From: Bradyrhizobium frederickii
GTDB taxonomy: Bacteria; Pseudomonadota; Alphaproteobacteria; Rhizobiales; Xanthobacteraceae
DNA: 64,000 bases
Reading direction: 5' to 3'
Assembly: GCF_004570865.1 (NCBI RefSeq)
Contig: NZ_SPQS01000012.1
Coordinates: forward strand, 62,001 to 126,000
Below, in pieces: positions 42,278 through 50,591 of the stretch (position 1 is the stretch's first letter; each line of letters starts with the position of its first letter). The translations under genes were made by a program, and so were the position numbers. Under the pieces are notes generated by a model. That model worked only from the letters and a program-made list of their open reading frames with translations. It did no database searches and was not told the DNA's origin.

Positions 42278-42448
42278 TCACGCCGCGTCGTCGTCATGCC
42301 CATCGTCGGCGCCGGCTGCGGCTTCCCTCACCTCCACCAGCGCCATCGACAGCAGATAGACCGTCGTCGGCAGACCAAGCCTGCGCGCCTTCTCGGCGGC
42401 ATGCGACAGGTCGCTGGCCAGCTCCTTGAGCTCGTCTCCCCGTGACAA
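42278..42448 (-). CDS. Small helical protein, last gene of the 42-44 kb operon
   Basis: The 56 residues run from a TTG: MSRGDELKELASDLSHAAEK then ARRLGLPTTVYLLSMALVEV, ending in an acidic DDGHDDDAA tail. The amphipathic first half and the hydrophobic helix (TTVYLLSMALVEV) give it a clear protein character, and it is in the same frame 30 bp after the stop of the isochorismatase-like gene. I believe related short proteins are common in Bradyrhizobium, but I cannot name a family. The TTG start and weak ribosome site (GGGTGAGAG) are uncertain. Confidence 0.5.
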   Translation of the reverse strand: MSRGDELKELASDLSHAAEKARRLGLPTTVYLLSMALVEVREAAAGADDGHDDDAA

Positions 42449-42478
42449 TCTCTCACCCCATCCGCCGGTCGCGGCCGC

Positions 42479-43042
42479 CTACACCGCAACGACGCCGCTG
42501 GTTCTAATCAGTTCGGCGCTGGACTGGATTGTAGCAAAATTCCCGATGACATTCACTACCGCATGCCTATAGGCGGCGGCATCGCCTGTGCCCGGCTGGC
42601 GGCAGGCCACGGCGTCAGCGACCACCTGGTAGCGATGGCTGCGGTGAAACCCTTCGGCGGCGGTGGCCAGGATCGTCTCGTCCAGGGAAAACCCGACCAA
42701 AATGCAGCGCACATTGCGGATATTGGACATGTAGTCCACAAACCGCGACGAGCTGTAGGCGGAGGGCAGCGGATGCTCGAACGTCAGTTCCCCCGGCCGC
42801 GGCTTCATCTCCGCGATCCAATCGGTCAGCCTGGATGCCGGATTGAACCAGGCGGCCTGCGCGATGCGCTTCAGGTGCATCACCGGCCACAGATTGCCGC
42901 GCCACAGCGTCAGGAGTTCCAGGCAGCGCGCCGAGGCGGCGTCGCCGTCGAGGATGACGTGACGGCGCCCTGGGGTCAGATATTCGATCTGCAGATCCGC
43001 GCAGACCAGGATCGGCGGATCGTCATGGATGGAAGCCAGCAT
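42479..43042 (-). CDS. Isochorismatase-fold protein with missing catalytic residues
   Basis: This 187-residue cysteine-hydrolase-fold protein has the N-terminal strand ILVCADLQIEYL (catalytic Asp near residue 16 intact) and the core pattern RCILVGFSLDETILATAAEGF near residue 112. In active members this reads GxxTDxCVxAT, and here the nucleophile Cys position is Thr. The catalytic Lys expected before the SAY block (HPLPSAYSS) is also not present. It is therefore probably not an amidohydrolase of the usual kind and may bind a ligand. It is the third gene of a four-gene operon, 25 bp after the GNAT gene. Confidence 0.8.
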   Translation of the reverse strand: MLASIHDDPPILVCADLQIEYLTPGRRHVILDGDAASARCLELLTLWRGNLWPVMHLKRIAQAAWFNPASRLTDWIAEMKPRPGELTFEHPLPSAYSSSRFVDYMSNIRNVRCILVGFSLDETILATAAEGFHRSHRYQVVADAVACRQPGTGDAAAYRHAVVNVIGNFATIQSSAELIRTSGVVAV

Positions 43043-43067
43043 TGTCTTGCGCCGAGCTGCACCAGTT

Positions 43068-43688
43068 TCAGCGGTCGGCGAGCGCGAGGTCCCGCAGCGG
43101 TGAGGTCACCGCCCGCCCCGCCGAGGCGTCGAGCACGCCGGGCCGGTCCCAATCGCCCTCGGGACGGATGATCACATAAGGATCGCTGTCCAGCGTGATG
43201 GCGTCCGGGCCCGGCTCGATCTCCAACAGCATCTCCGTGTAGGAAAAATCCGAGAACGTGATCTTGCGATTATGGCCGAGCGGCTTGGCGCCGAAATGCG
43301 CCCAGAAATCCACCAGCCTGTCCTGCGCCTGACCGTAGATCTTGCGAAAGCCCTTCCGCTTCACATAGTCGACGCTGGCCTGCACCAGCTTGAAGGAGAC
43401 GCGCGAGCGCCGATACTGGTGCCGCACCGCGAGCCGCTCCACCTTGGCGAAATCGCCGAAGAAGCGCACCCGCAGGCAGCCCGCGGGTTCGTTGCCGACG
43501 AAGCCGATGAAGTGCGCCGCGACCATGTCGTTGCCGTCGAACTCCTCCTCGAATGGACAATCCTGCTCGGCGAGATAGACCGCGGAACGAATGGCGGTGA
43601 CCAGCATGAGATCGTTTGGATCGCGCGCAAGGCGGATGGTGATGGCGCGGGAACAGGGCTTGGCGACAGGGATCCTAGTACCGTGCAT
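43068..43688 (-). CDS. GNAT-family acetyltransferase-like protein
   Basis: This 206-residue GNAT-fold protein has AVYLAEQDCPFEEEFDGNDM near residue 38, FVGNEPAGCLRVRFFGDFAKVERLAV, the acetyl-CoA helix RRSRVSFKLVQASVDYVKRKG, and YGQAQDRLVDFWAHFGAKPL. The canonical acetyl-CoA loop is somewhat altered. The start is the ATG with AGGAG eight bases upstream. It overlaps the upstream gene by 14 bases, so the two are translationally linked. The substrate is unknown. Some GNAT-fold proteins with an EEFDGND-like block are acyl-homoserine-lactone-synthase relatives, but this is weak evidence. Confidence 0.8.
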   Translation of the reverse strand: MHGTRIPVAKPCSRAITIRLARDPNDLMLVTAIRSAVYLAEQDCPFEEEFDGNDMVAAHFIGFVGNEPAGCLRVRFFGDFAKVERLAVRHQYRRSRVSFKLVQASVDYVKRKGFRKIYGQAQDRLVDFWAHFGAKPLGHNRKITFSDFSYTEMLLEIEPGPDAITLDSDPYVIIRPEGDWDRPGVLDASAGRAVTSPLRDLALADR

Positions 43689-44292
43689 CTGCAAAACTCC
43701 TTGCTTGAATGATTGCGGCGGACATACGCATCGGCTGCCGATGCCAGGGCCGCTCGTAGCACCAGAGGTCGGGCTGGAAGCTTGGGACCGGTGCAAAGCC
43801 GGTCGCCTTCATGATGTCGCGTCCGGCCACCGTTGACGGCTGCGCATAGCAATCCGCGCCGCGAAACCTTAGCTGTCGCAGATGTGCTGCCGCTTTTCCG
43901 AGACCGGCGATGCCGCGTCCCGTCGCCGCGATCGCCCAGATGTAGATAGCGGCGACGTCTTCCTTCGCGGCAGCGAGATAGTGCGTCTCGGGCGCGGTAA
44001 GGCAGATCTCGTCGAGCAGCAACGCATCGTGCCCGCGGTCATTGAGAAACAGAAAGGCCATGCCGCCGACGAGATGGCCCTTTCGGCTGAACGTCAGGAT
44101 GCTCTGGGGATCGAACGTGGCGTATCGCGCAAGCTCTTCGGCTTCGATCCGCACGCCCGGCACCAGCCGGTGCGCCATTTGCGCCAGCGCGGCGATTTCG
44201 GAAGATTGCGCGCACCGGACGTCGACATCCGGGCTCAGCGGCAAGGCATCGAAATCATGCCTTGCGTCAAACGAGCCCCTTTCCATACCCAT
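43675..44292 (-). CDS. Diverged GNAT-like protein, first gene of operon
   Basis: This 205-residue protein contains FSRKGHLVGGMAFLFLND near residue 70, AAIYIWAIAATGRGIAGLGKAAAHL near 114, and DCYAQPSTVAGRDIMKATGFAP near 146. These resemble the strands and acetyl-CoA helix of GNAT proteins, but the loop is not canonical (GRGIAGLGKAA). I do not recognise a characterised homologue. A divergent LysR regulator starts 71 bp away and probably controls the operon. GAGG lies six bases before the ATG. Confidence 0.65.
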   Translation of the reverse strand: MGMERGSFDARHDFDALPLSPDVDVRCAQSSEIAALAQMAHRLVPGVRIEAEELARYATFDPQSILTFSRKGHLVGGMAFLFLNDRGHDALLLDEICLTAPETHYLAAAKEDVAAIYIWAIAATGRGIAGLGKAAAHLRQLRFRGADCYAQPSTVAGRDIMKATGFAPVPSFQPDLWCYERPWHRQPMRMSAAIIQARSFADARY

Positions 44293-44363
44293 ATCGCGCC
44301 TCTATCGTTCGAGGCTTTCGTGCCCCGCTACGTCGACGAGCTTAGCGGCTGGAGATCAGGAGT

Positions 44364-45404
44364 ATGCACCAGTTATTGCACCGGGGTGCTGCGATGATGC
44401 AGCACCGTGAAGAAGCCCTGGATGCGTCCTGGGACGATTTGAAACTATTTTTAGCATGCGCAAAATATAAAAGTTTTCGCAATGCCGCCGAGGAGCTCGG
44501 GCTCACCTCGACCACGCTGATGCGCCGGGTCGACCGGCTCGAAGAGAGCATCGGCTGCAAGCTATTCCTGCGCGACCAGAGCGGGCTCACGCTCAGCGAC
44601 GAAGGCACCGCGATGATCGCCGACGTTGCGCATATGGAGCGTCACGCCTTCAACGTCTTCCGGCGCGCTTCGCGCTCGTCGAACGACACCTCGGGCACCG
44701 TGCGCGTCGCGGTGACGGAGGGGCCCGGCAATTTCTGGATCCTGCCGCGACTGATCGACTTCCAGAAGACCTACCGCAGGATCACCGTCGATCTGCGCTG
44801 CGCGATGGAGCAGGCCGACGTCGCACGGCTTGAATCGGACATCGCGATCCAGCTCGAGCCGCCGACCAATCCCGACCTGATCGTCGCCAAGCTCGGCCGC
44901 CTGCACATCTATCCGTTCGTCTCCAAGGAGTACGAAAACCTCTACGGTGTGCCGGCGAACCTTGGGGAGCTGAAGGACCACCGCATCATCAAGCAGAGCG
45001 CACCGCAGGTCGACGACGGCGCCTATGCCCGCGTGCTCGGACTGAAGTCGCTGGAGGGCATCGTCGGGATCAAGACCAATTCCTCGGTCGGCGTGCTCTA
45101 TGCCGTCGAACGCGGCGCCGGCATCGGCTTCCTGCCGACGGTCTCGATCGCACTCGGCGCGCCGCTGGTCGCCGTCGATCTCGGCGTCAGCCACCACGCC
45201 GATCTCTGGCTCACCTATCACAAGGAGTTCCGAACCTCCGAGCGCCACAAGATCGTGGTCGACTGGCTGAAGCAGATCTTCGATCCCAAAACCTATCCCT
45301 GCTTCCGCGACGAGTTCATCCATCCGAACGCGCTGGTGCCGATGATGACGGCCGCGCGCGACGGGTTTGGGCTGACGGGATATGTCGCGGCGACACCGAC
45401 ATAA
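44364..45404 (+). CDS. LysR-family regulator facing the 42-44 kb operon
   Basis: This 346-residue protein has a winged HTH (LKLFLACAKYKSFRNAAEEL, TSTTLMRRVDRLEESIGCKLFLRDQSGLTLSDEG) and an effector domain (TVRVAVTEGPGNFWILPRLIDF, GAGIGFLPTVSIALGAPLVAVDL). It is longer than most LysR proteins at the N-terminus, where the first 22 residues precede the HTH. A second ATG at 44394 could be the true start. It is divergent from the GNAT-like gene with 71 bp between. Confidence 0.9.
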   Translation: MHQLLHRGAAMMQHREEALDASWDDLKLFLACAKYKSFRNAAEELGLTSTTLMRRVDRLEESIGCKLFLRDQSGLTLSDEGTAMIADVAHMERHAFNVFRRASRSSNDTSGTVRVAVTEGPGNFWILPRLIDFQKTYRRITVDLRCAMEQADVARLESDIAIQLEPPTNPDLIVAKLGRLHIYPFVSKEYENLYGVPANLGELKDHRIIKQSAPQVDDGAYARVLGLKSLEGIVGIKTNSSVGVLYAVERGAGIGFLPTVSIALGAPLVAVDLGVSHHADLWLTYHKEFRTSERHKIVVDWLKQIFDPKTYPCFRDEFIHPNALVPMMTAARDGFGLTGYVAATPT

Positions 45405-45422
45405 GCACGGGCGAGCGTCCGC

Positions 45423-46586
45423 TCACCATCGATATTCGAAGCCGACCGTGCCCTGGTGCGAGGTCAGCTCGTTGCGGAATTTGCCGTCGTAATTGACGTA
45501 GAGCCGCGCCACGCTGGTCAGGCTGAGCGAAGCCGAGGCGCCCGCATCCGCGCCGTAACGGCTCTCGCCGATGCCGGGAACGACGATGCTCTGGGTTCCC
45601 AGGCTGACCTGGATCGACCCGAGATCCTGGTAGAAATTGTCGACGAACTTGCCATAGGCGGACAGGTCGAGGATTTTCTGATCGATGACGAAGTAACGGC
45701 CGATCTCGGCCCCGATCATGACGCGTGCGCGCGAGAGCGCCGTCGAGCCGACGTTGAGCGGATCGAGGCCTCCGGTCTCCTGGAACGCCGCGCTGGTGGC
45801 GCGCACATATTCCAGCGCCCCTTTGGGCACGACACGCATCTGGTCCTGGGTCCAGTAATAGCTGATCTCGGTCAGCGCGCCGTCGATCGCCGCGCGATAG
45901 CCCGCGGTCGCAAGGCCGAGACCGGTGTCGCGGCTGGAGCGGACCTTGCCGAAGCCGTGCACCACGGCGAAGGCCCAGGTCCACGGGCCCTTGTCGACCG
46001 AGCCGCTGAAGCCGATCTGCGTCAGGTCGAGCGTCGCCGATTGCAGCGCCAGCGGCACGTCGATGTCGGTGTGGCTCTGGTCGACGGAGAAGCCGAGATT
46101 GACACCCGGCGCAACGCGCGCGCCAAAGCCGGCGACGCCGCCAACCGTCTTGCGCTTGTCGCCGACGAAGTCGCCTTGCCCATCGGTGCGGACCGAGATG
46201 CCGTAGCCCTCGAACCAGGTGCGGTAGCGCGGATCTTCCGTGCTGGCCGATGCGCCGCCGCCGCCAGGATTGGTCCGGAACGCCCGGTTGAAACCACCCG
46301 ATGCCTGGTTGCCGAGCCGCTCCAGGAAGCTGGAGCCGAGGTTGAGCGCGCCGCTGCGGACCGACTGGTCGTAATTGGTTGATGTCGGCGTCGGGATCGG
46401 AATCGGTGATGGCGTGGGCGTGGGCGTCGGTGTCGGCGTTGGCGTCGGGCTTTGCGCCAGGACTGGCGATATGGCCGACATCATCACGACGATCGCAAAT
46501 GCCATCGCGATCGCGGCCGCGACCCTGCCGACGCGGCCCCGCCCGATCGTCTGCCGTGTCCCTGAAGGCTGCGAGGTGCAGCGCAT
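45423..46586 (-). CDS. Autotransporter-type outer membrane beta-barrel protein
   Basis: This 387-residue protein has a signal peptide ending SPVLAQ near residue 45, followed by a Pro-Thr repeat (PTPTPTPTPTPTPSPIPIPTP). The C-terminal 270 residues form a barrel-like series of alternating strands (TWFEGYGISVRTDG, GVAGFGARVAPGVNLGFSVDQSH, ALEYVRATSAAF, LSAYGKFVDNFYQDLG, SVARLYVNYDGKFRNEL) and end FEYRW with the C-terminal aromatic of outer membrane barrels. There is no large passenger domain, so it may be a small autotransporter or a porin-like adhesin. The start at 46586 precedes the signal. A longer frame is unlikely. Confidence 0.82.
   Translation of the reverse strand: MRCTSQPSGTRQTIGRGRVGRVAAAIAMAFAIVVMMSAISPVLAQSPTPTPTPTPTPTPSPIPIPTPTSTNYDQSVRSGALNLGSSFLERLGNQASGGFNRAFRTNPGGGGASASTEDPRYRTWFEGYGISVRTDGQGDFVGDKRKTVGGVAGFGARVAPGVNLGFSVDQSHTDIDVPLALQSATLDLTQIGFSGSVDKGPWTWAFAVVHGFGKVRSSRDTGLGLATAGYRAAIDGALTEISYYWTQDQMRVVPKGALEYVRATSAAFQETGGLDPLNVGSTALSRARVMIGAEIGRYFVIDQKILDLSAYGKFVDNFYQDLGSIQVSLGTQSIVVPGIGESRYGADAGASASLSLTSVARLYVNYDGKFRNELTSHQGTVGFEYRW
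46384..46449 (-). repeat. Hexamer tandem repeat encoding a Pro-Thr tract
   Basis: About eleven degenerate GGCGTC-type hexamers lie within the barrel protein gene and encode Pro-Thr/Ser/Ile pairs. Hexamer units can expand or shrink without breaking frame, changing the length of the linker between signal and barrel. Confidence 0.75.
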
Positions 46587-46959
46587 GACGACTAATCCCG
46601 AAGCAAAGGGCGGTCCGCAAAAATGCAACACGAGCGGCTCGCATGTGTGGCGATTTGGGCCGAACTGCCACGGAGGGTCAACCACCTGGTACGCTGTCAC
46701 CGCGCCTATTGCCCTAGGTTGTGGTTCCGCGGCCACAGGTCGCAAAAAGCAGACGATGGTACCCGTCCCAGTCTTGAAAACCGCGCGCGGCTTGCTAACG
46801 CGCGATTTTCATGTTGCAATATCGGACACAATCGGAATTGGCCGCTCGGCTGTGCGTTTCGCGACATTGAGACTCGAACAGACTTCCGGAAGCCCGTTTG
46901 TGGCGTGGCACGCGAAAAAGCGGCCGCGTCTTTTTTCTATCTAGTGGAGGAGACTAGCG
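46587..46959. other. 373-bp promoter and leader region of the cold-shock gene
   Basis: No gene is visible. The region is poorer in GC between 46790 and 46960, has a TTGCAATAT element near 46823 and the hairpin at 46941-46957. Long leaders are usual for cold-shock genes, so part of it is probably transcribed. Confidence 0.4.
46941..46957 (+). promoter_or_regulatory. Hairpin presenting the ribosome site of the cold-shock gene
   Basis: CTAGT (46941-46945) pairs with ACTAG (46953-46957), leaving GGAGGAG, the Shine-Dalgarno, as the 7-base loop two bases before the ATG. The stem is only 5 bp, so it would change readily with temperature. Confidence 0.6.
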
Positions 46960-47166
46960 ATGCCGCAAAAGGGCACCGTCAAATGGTTCAACCCGACCAA
47001 GGGCTATGGGTTCATCAAGCCGAACGGCGGCGACAAGGATGTGTTCGTTCACATCTCCGCCGTCGAGCGCGCCGGACTCTCGACCCTCAACGAGAACCAG
47101 GTGGTTGAATACGACCTCGTGGAGAACCGCGGCAAAGCATCCGCGGAGAACCTCAAGGTCTCCTGA
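46960..47166 (+). CDS. Cold-shock domain protein
   Basis: This 68-residue single CSD protein has the RNA-binding motifs KGTVKWFNPTKGYGFIKP (RNP1-like) and DVFVHISAVERAG (RNP2-like), with NENQVVEYDL. It binds single-stranded RNA or DNA and melts RNA structure, acting as an RNA chaperone. The GGAGGAG ribosome site lies in a hairpin loop and a strong terminator follows 40 bp after the stop. It is an autonomous gene. Confidence 0.97.
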   Translation: MPQKGTVKWFNPTKGYGFIKPNGGDKDVFVHISAVERAGLSTLNENQVVEYDLVENRGKASAENLKVS

Positions 47167-47204
47167 TTTCTCTCGAAGCTGACACACGGGAGATCATGAC
47201 GTTG

Positions 47205-47232
47205 CCCCCGGCTCTGCCGGGGGATTTTATTT
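47205..47232 (+). terminator. Rho-independent terminator of the cold-shock gene
   Basis: An 8-bp GC stem (CCCCCGGC with GCCGGGGG) has a 3-base loop and is followed by ATTTTATTT. Confidence 0.85.
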
Positions 47233-47258
47233 GGGGCGAGCGCCGCGAGGACGGCGCT

Positions 47259-47915
47259 TCAGCCTACCACCGGCGCAATCAGGAAATTCTCAGACGGCCC
47301 GCTGCCATCCGTCTTGCAGACATCGCCCTCGATCCGGACCTTGCCGGTCGCGAGCAGCCGCAGCGCTTCGGGATAGATGCGGTGCTCGACTTCGAGGATG
47401 CGCTCCGACAGCGTATCTCCCGTGTCGTGGTCGCTGACGGGCACCGCGCCCTGCATCACGATCGGGCCGGCATCGGTCTCGGGGATCACGAAGTGCACCG
47501 TCGCCCCCGACAGCTTGACGCCGGCGCGCAACGCCTGGCCGTGCGGGTCGAGGCCGGGGAAGGACGGCAGCAGCGAGGGGTGGATGTTGAGCATCCGCCC
47601 GTACCAGGCCCTGGTGAATTCCGCCGTGAACAGGCGCATGAAGCCGCCGAGACAAATCAGCTCGATACCGTGCTCATCGAGCGCTGCCTGCAGCACCTTC
47701 TCGAAGCCGGCGCGATCCTTGCCGAACGGCTTGCTCTCGATCACCAGCGTGTTGACGCCGCTCGCTTTGGCCCGCTCGAGCCCGAGCGCATCGGCCTTGT
47801 TCGAGATGACGAGCGAGATCTCCGCCGGGAAATCCGCCGAGCTTGCGGCCCTGATCAGCGCGGCCATGTTGGAGCCGCGGCCGGAGATCAGGATGGCGAC
47901 GCGGCGCTTCATCAC
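47259..47915 (-). CDS. purN: Phosphoribosylglycinamide formyltransferase
   Basis: This 218-residue enzyme transfers a formyl group from 10-formyl-THF to GAR in purine synthesis. It has the GSGSN-like phosphate loop SGRGSNMAAL near residue 11, ICLGGFMRLF near 86, NIHPSLLPSFPG near 110 with the catalytic Asn-His, and HFVIPETDAGPIV near 141 with the catalytic Asp. The ATG overlaps the purM stop by four bases, so translation is coupled. A hairpin (47239-47258) follows the stop. Confidence 0.97.
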   Translation of the reverse strand: MMKRRVAILISGRGSNMAALIRAASSADFPAEISLVISNKADALGLERAKASGVNTLVIESKPFGKDRAGFEKVLQAALDEHGIELICLGGFMRLFTAEFTRAWYGRMLNIHPSLLPSFPGLDPHGQALRAGVKLSGATVHFVIPETDAGPIVMQGAVPVSDHDTGDTLSERILEVEHRIYPEALRLLATGKVRIEGDVCKTDGSGPSENFLIAPVVG

Positions 47916-48985
47916 AGCGCCAGATCGAGGTGGCCGTTATAGACGACGCGGTGCTCGCCCGCGGCCGGAATCACGGTGCCGAGCTGCGCCACGGTCTCGC
48001 CGGCGTCGGTGAAGACCTCGATCACCTTGTCGACCTTGTCGGGCTCGACGATCGCGATCATGCCGATGCCGCAGTTGAAGGTGCGCAGCATTTCCAGCTC
48101 GGCGATGCCGGCCTGCGCCGCCAGCCATTTGAACACCGGCAGCACCGGCAGACGGGCGAGGTCAATGCCGACGCCGAGATGCTGCGGCAGCACGCGCGGA
48201 ATGTTGTCGGTGAAGCCGCCGCCGGTGATGTGGGCAAGGCCCTTCACTGCGCCGGTCTCGCGGATCGCGCGCAGGCAGGATTTGACGTAGAGCCGCGTCG
48301 GTGTCAGCAGCGCGCCGCCGAGCGTCATCACGGGTGCGAACGGCGCTTGCGCGGTGAAGCCGAGGCCTGATTGTTCCACGATCTTGCGGACCAGGGAAAA
48401 GCCGTTGGAATGCACGCCGGAAGAGGCAAGGCCAATCACGGCGTCGCCCGCCGCGATGTCCTTGCGCGGCAGCAGCGTACCGCGCTCGGCGGCACCGACG
48501 GCAAATCCGCCGAGATCGTAATCGCCGTCCTTGTACAGGCCGGGCATCTCGGCGGTCTCACCGCCGATCAGGGCGCAGCCGGATTCGCGGCAGCCTTCCG
48601 CGACGCCCGCAACGATCGAGGCCGTGGCCTCGGGGTCGAGCTTGCCGCAGGCGAAATAGTCCAGAAAGAACAACGGCTCGGCGCCCTGCACCACGAGATC
48701 GTTGACGCTCATGGCGACGAGGTCGATGCCGATCCCGCCGTGCAGCCCGGTCTCGATCGCGATCTTGACCTTGGTGCCGACGCCGTCGGTCGCGGCGACC
48801 AGGACCGGGTCCTTGAAACCGGCCGCCTTGAGGTCGAACAGGCCGCCGAAGCCGCCGATCTCGGCGTCGGCGCCCGGCCGTGCCGTGGCGCGCACCATCG
48901 GCTTGATCAGATCGACCAGGCGGTTGCCCGCGTCGATATCGACGCCTGAATCGGCGTAAGTGAGGCCGTTTTTGCGGTCGGTCAT
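47912..48985 (-). CDS. purM: Phosphoribosylformylglycinamidine cyclo-ligase (AIR synthetase)
   Basis: This 357-residue enzyme closes the imidazole ring in purine synthesis. Motifs are LTYADSGVDIDAGNRLV near residue 8, LVAATDGVGTKVKIA near 62 for ATP, MSVNDLVVQGAEPLFFLDYFA near 89, and GIDLARLPVLPVFKWL. The start is the ATG giving MTDRKNGLTY. A longer frame is not supported. It is upstream of purN with a four-base overlap, and divergent from pgsA across 155 bp. Confidence 0.97.
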   Translation of the reverse strand: MTDRKNGLTYADSGVDIDAGNRLVDLIKPMVRATARPGADAEIGGFGGLFDLKAAGFKDPVLVAATDGVGTKVKIAIETGLHGGIGIDLVAMSVNDLVVQGAEPLFFLDYFACGKLDPEATASIVAGVAEGCRESGCALIGGETAEMPGLYKDGDYDLGGFAVGAAERGTLLPRKDIAAGDAVIGLASSGVHSNGFSLVRKIVEQSGLGFTAQAPFAPVMTLGGALLTPTRLYVKSCLRAIRETGAVKGLAHITGGGFTDNIPRVLPQHLGVGIDLARLPVLPVFKWLAAQAGIAELEMLRTFNCGIGMIAIVEPDKVDKVIEVFTDAGETVAQLGTVIPAAGEHRVVYNGHLDLAL

Positions 48986-49140
48986 GCCCGATTTCCAGTG
49001 GGTTTGCGGCTGGTTACGTCGAATTCCGGGGACACGCAATGGCTCGCATGGCGCTCCTGCCTATACTATGTAGATATCAACCGGTTCAGCCTCCCGAGGG
49101 GCCGGATTCGAGGTCAGACCGGGTGCCGGGAAGCGCTTTC

Positions 49141-49683
49141 GTGAGTATTCCGAACATCATCACGCTGGGCCGCATCATGCTGGTCCCGATCATCGTCTGG
49201 GCCATCGTGTCGAGCCAAATGGAGGTCGCGTTCGCCGTCTTCCTGATCGCCGGTATCAGCGACGCCGTGGACGGCTTCCTGGCCAAGCGCTTCAACATGA
49301 CGAGCGAGCTCGGGGCCCTGCTCGACCCGCTCGCGGACAAGGCGTTGCTGGTCTCGATCTACATGGCGCTGGGCATCTGGGGCGCGATCCCGCGCTGGAT
49401 CGTGATCCTGGTGGTCTCGCGCGACATCATGATTGTCGCCGCCGTGATCGTATCCTGGCTGTTCGACCGGCCGGTCGAGATGAAGCCGTCGAAAGTGTCG
49501 AAGCTCAACACCGTTGCACAAGTGGCGTTCGCGGCGCTGGTGCTGGCGGCGCTTGCCTTCGGCTTCAAGCCGGCCCCTTATGATATCATCCTGATGGGCC
49601 TCGTCACGGTCTTCACGCTCTCCTCGGTGTCGCTCTATCTGGTCGAATGGCTGCGGCACATGAGTACGATCGAGGCCAAATGA
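49141..49683 (+). CDS. pgsA: CDP-alcohol phosphatidyltransferase, probable PgsA
   Basis: This 180-residue membrane enzyme starts with GTG (MSIPNIITLGRIMLVPII) and has the CDP-alcohol signature DGFLAKRFNMTSELGALLD with the three Asp residues near residue 42. Four or five membrane segments follow. It probably makes phosphatidylglycerophosphate, the first step of phosphatidylglycerol and cardiolipin synthesis. It could instead be another CDP-alcohol enzyme of the family. A frame starting earlier (ATG 49039) would add an unrelated N-terminus. The stop TGA is 93 bp before the start chosen for hdaA. Confidence 0.85.
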   Translation: MSIPNIITLGRIMLVPIIVWAIVSSQMEVAFAVFLIAGISDAVDGFLAKRFNMTSELGALLDPLADKALLVSIYMALGIWGAIPRWIVILVVSRDIMIVAAVIVSWLFDRPVEMKPSKVSKLNTVAQVAFAALVLAALAFGFKPAPYDIILMGLVTVFTLSSVSLYLVEWLRHMSTIEAK

Positions 49684-49775
49684 GGGAATGCGGCCCCGCA
49701 AAAGGCCAACTCCCGCCCGATCAAGTCGGAATTCTCTTCAGACGGGCCGGCGCGCCGGCATGGAGCAAGACAAGC

Positions 49776-50453
49776 GTGGCAGGCCGCGTCCATCCCCGAC
49801 AATTGGCGTTTTCGCTTCCGCATGCGGAGAGCCTCAGCCGGGACAATTTCCTCGAGGGCCCCGCCAACGCGGCCGGTGTGGCGCTGATCGACAGCTGGCC
49901 GGAATGGCCGAACCGGATCATGTGGCTCGCCGGCCCGGAAGGCAGCGGCAAGAGCCACCTCGCCGCGATCTGGGCCGAAATATCAGGCGCCCGCTCGACC
50001 GCCGCCAACGTCCTGACCGCCGCCGGCGTTCCGGGCGCGCTCGCCACCGGCGCCGTGGTGGTCGAGGATCTCCGGGCGGGCGATTTCGACGAACGCGCCC
50101 TCTTTCACCTGATGAACCTTGCCCGCGAGGACGGCGCCTACGTGCTCTTCACCGGACGCGAGCTGCCGGCCGCGCTGGAGATCGAGCTTCGCGACCTGCG
50201 CTCGCGTCTGCGCGCCGTGCCGGTGGTCACGCTGCTGCCCCCGGACGACCAGCTGTTCCGCGGCCTGATCGTGAAATTCTGCGCCGACCGCCAGCTCAAC
50301 GTGGACGAGAGCGTGGTCAGCTATCTCGCCACCCGCCTGGAGCGGTCCTCGGCCGCCGCCCGCCAGGCCGTGGAACTGCTCGACAGCGAGGCCCTGCGGC
50401 TCGGCCGCCCCGTGACCCGGGCGCTGGCCGCCGAGCTACTCCGGGATGCCTGA
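49776..50453 (+). CDS. hdaA: DnaA-related regulatory ATPase (HdaA)
   Basis: This 225-residue protein starts GRVHPRQLAFSLPHAESLSRDN, the HdaA/Hda N-terminal beta-clamp-binding region, with the Walker A GPEGSGKSHLAA near residue 50, Walker B VVVEDL, and a C-terminal arginine-finger region (RLERSSAAARQAVELLDS). It lacks the DNA-binding domain of DnaA. In Caulobacter HdaA switches off DnaA by stimulating ATP hydrolysis. The start was chosen as the GTG with GGAG ten bases upstream. An ATG at 49680 overlapping the pgsA stop would add 32 residues that do not look like the family. Confidence 0.88.
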   Translation: MAGRVHPRQLAFSLPHAESLSRDNFLEGPANAAGVALIDSWPEWPNRIMWLAGPEGSGKSHLAAIWAEISGARSTAANVLTAAGVPGALATGAVVVEDLRAGDFDERALFHLMNLAREDGAYVLFTGRELPAALEIELRDLRSRLRAVPVVTLLPPDDQLFRGLIVKFCADRQLNVDESVVSYLATRLERSSAAARQAVELLDSEALRLGRPVTRALAAELLRDA

Positions 50454-50591
50454 TCCCGCGCGCCCGCGCGCAGGCCGCGAGGCCCGCTTGACGCAGCGAA
50501 GCGGCGGAACATCAATGTCATCGAAACGTCATCGCTGTAACACATGCTCCCGCGGGTTTTGCGCATAGATCGCAAAGTGAGGCGAGACAGG

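Noticed and set aside
43068..43688. Acyl-homoserine-lactone synthase
   Set aside because: The GNAT-like fold and an EEFDGND-type block are suggestive, but the conserved Arg/Phe/Trp set of LuxI is not seen and no LuxR gene is nearby.
45316..46671. A 451-codon second minus-strand frame over the barrel protein gene
   Set aside because: It is the +1 frame of the autotransporter-type gene, whose signal peptide and barrel end are clear in the other frame.
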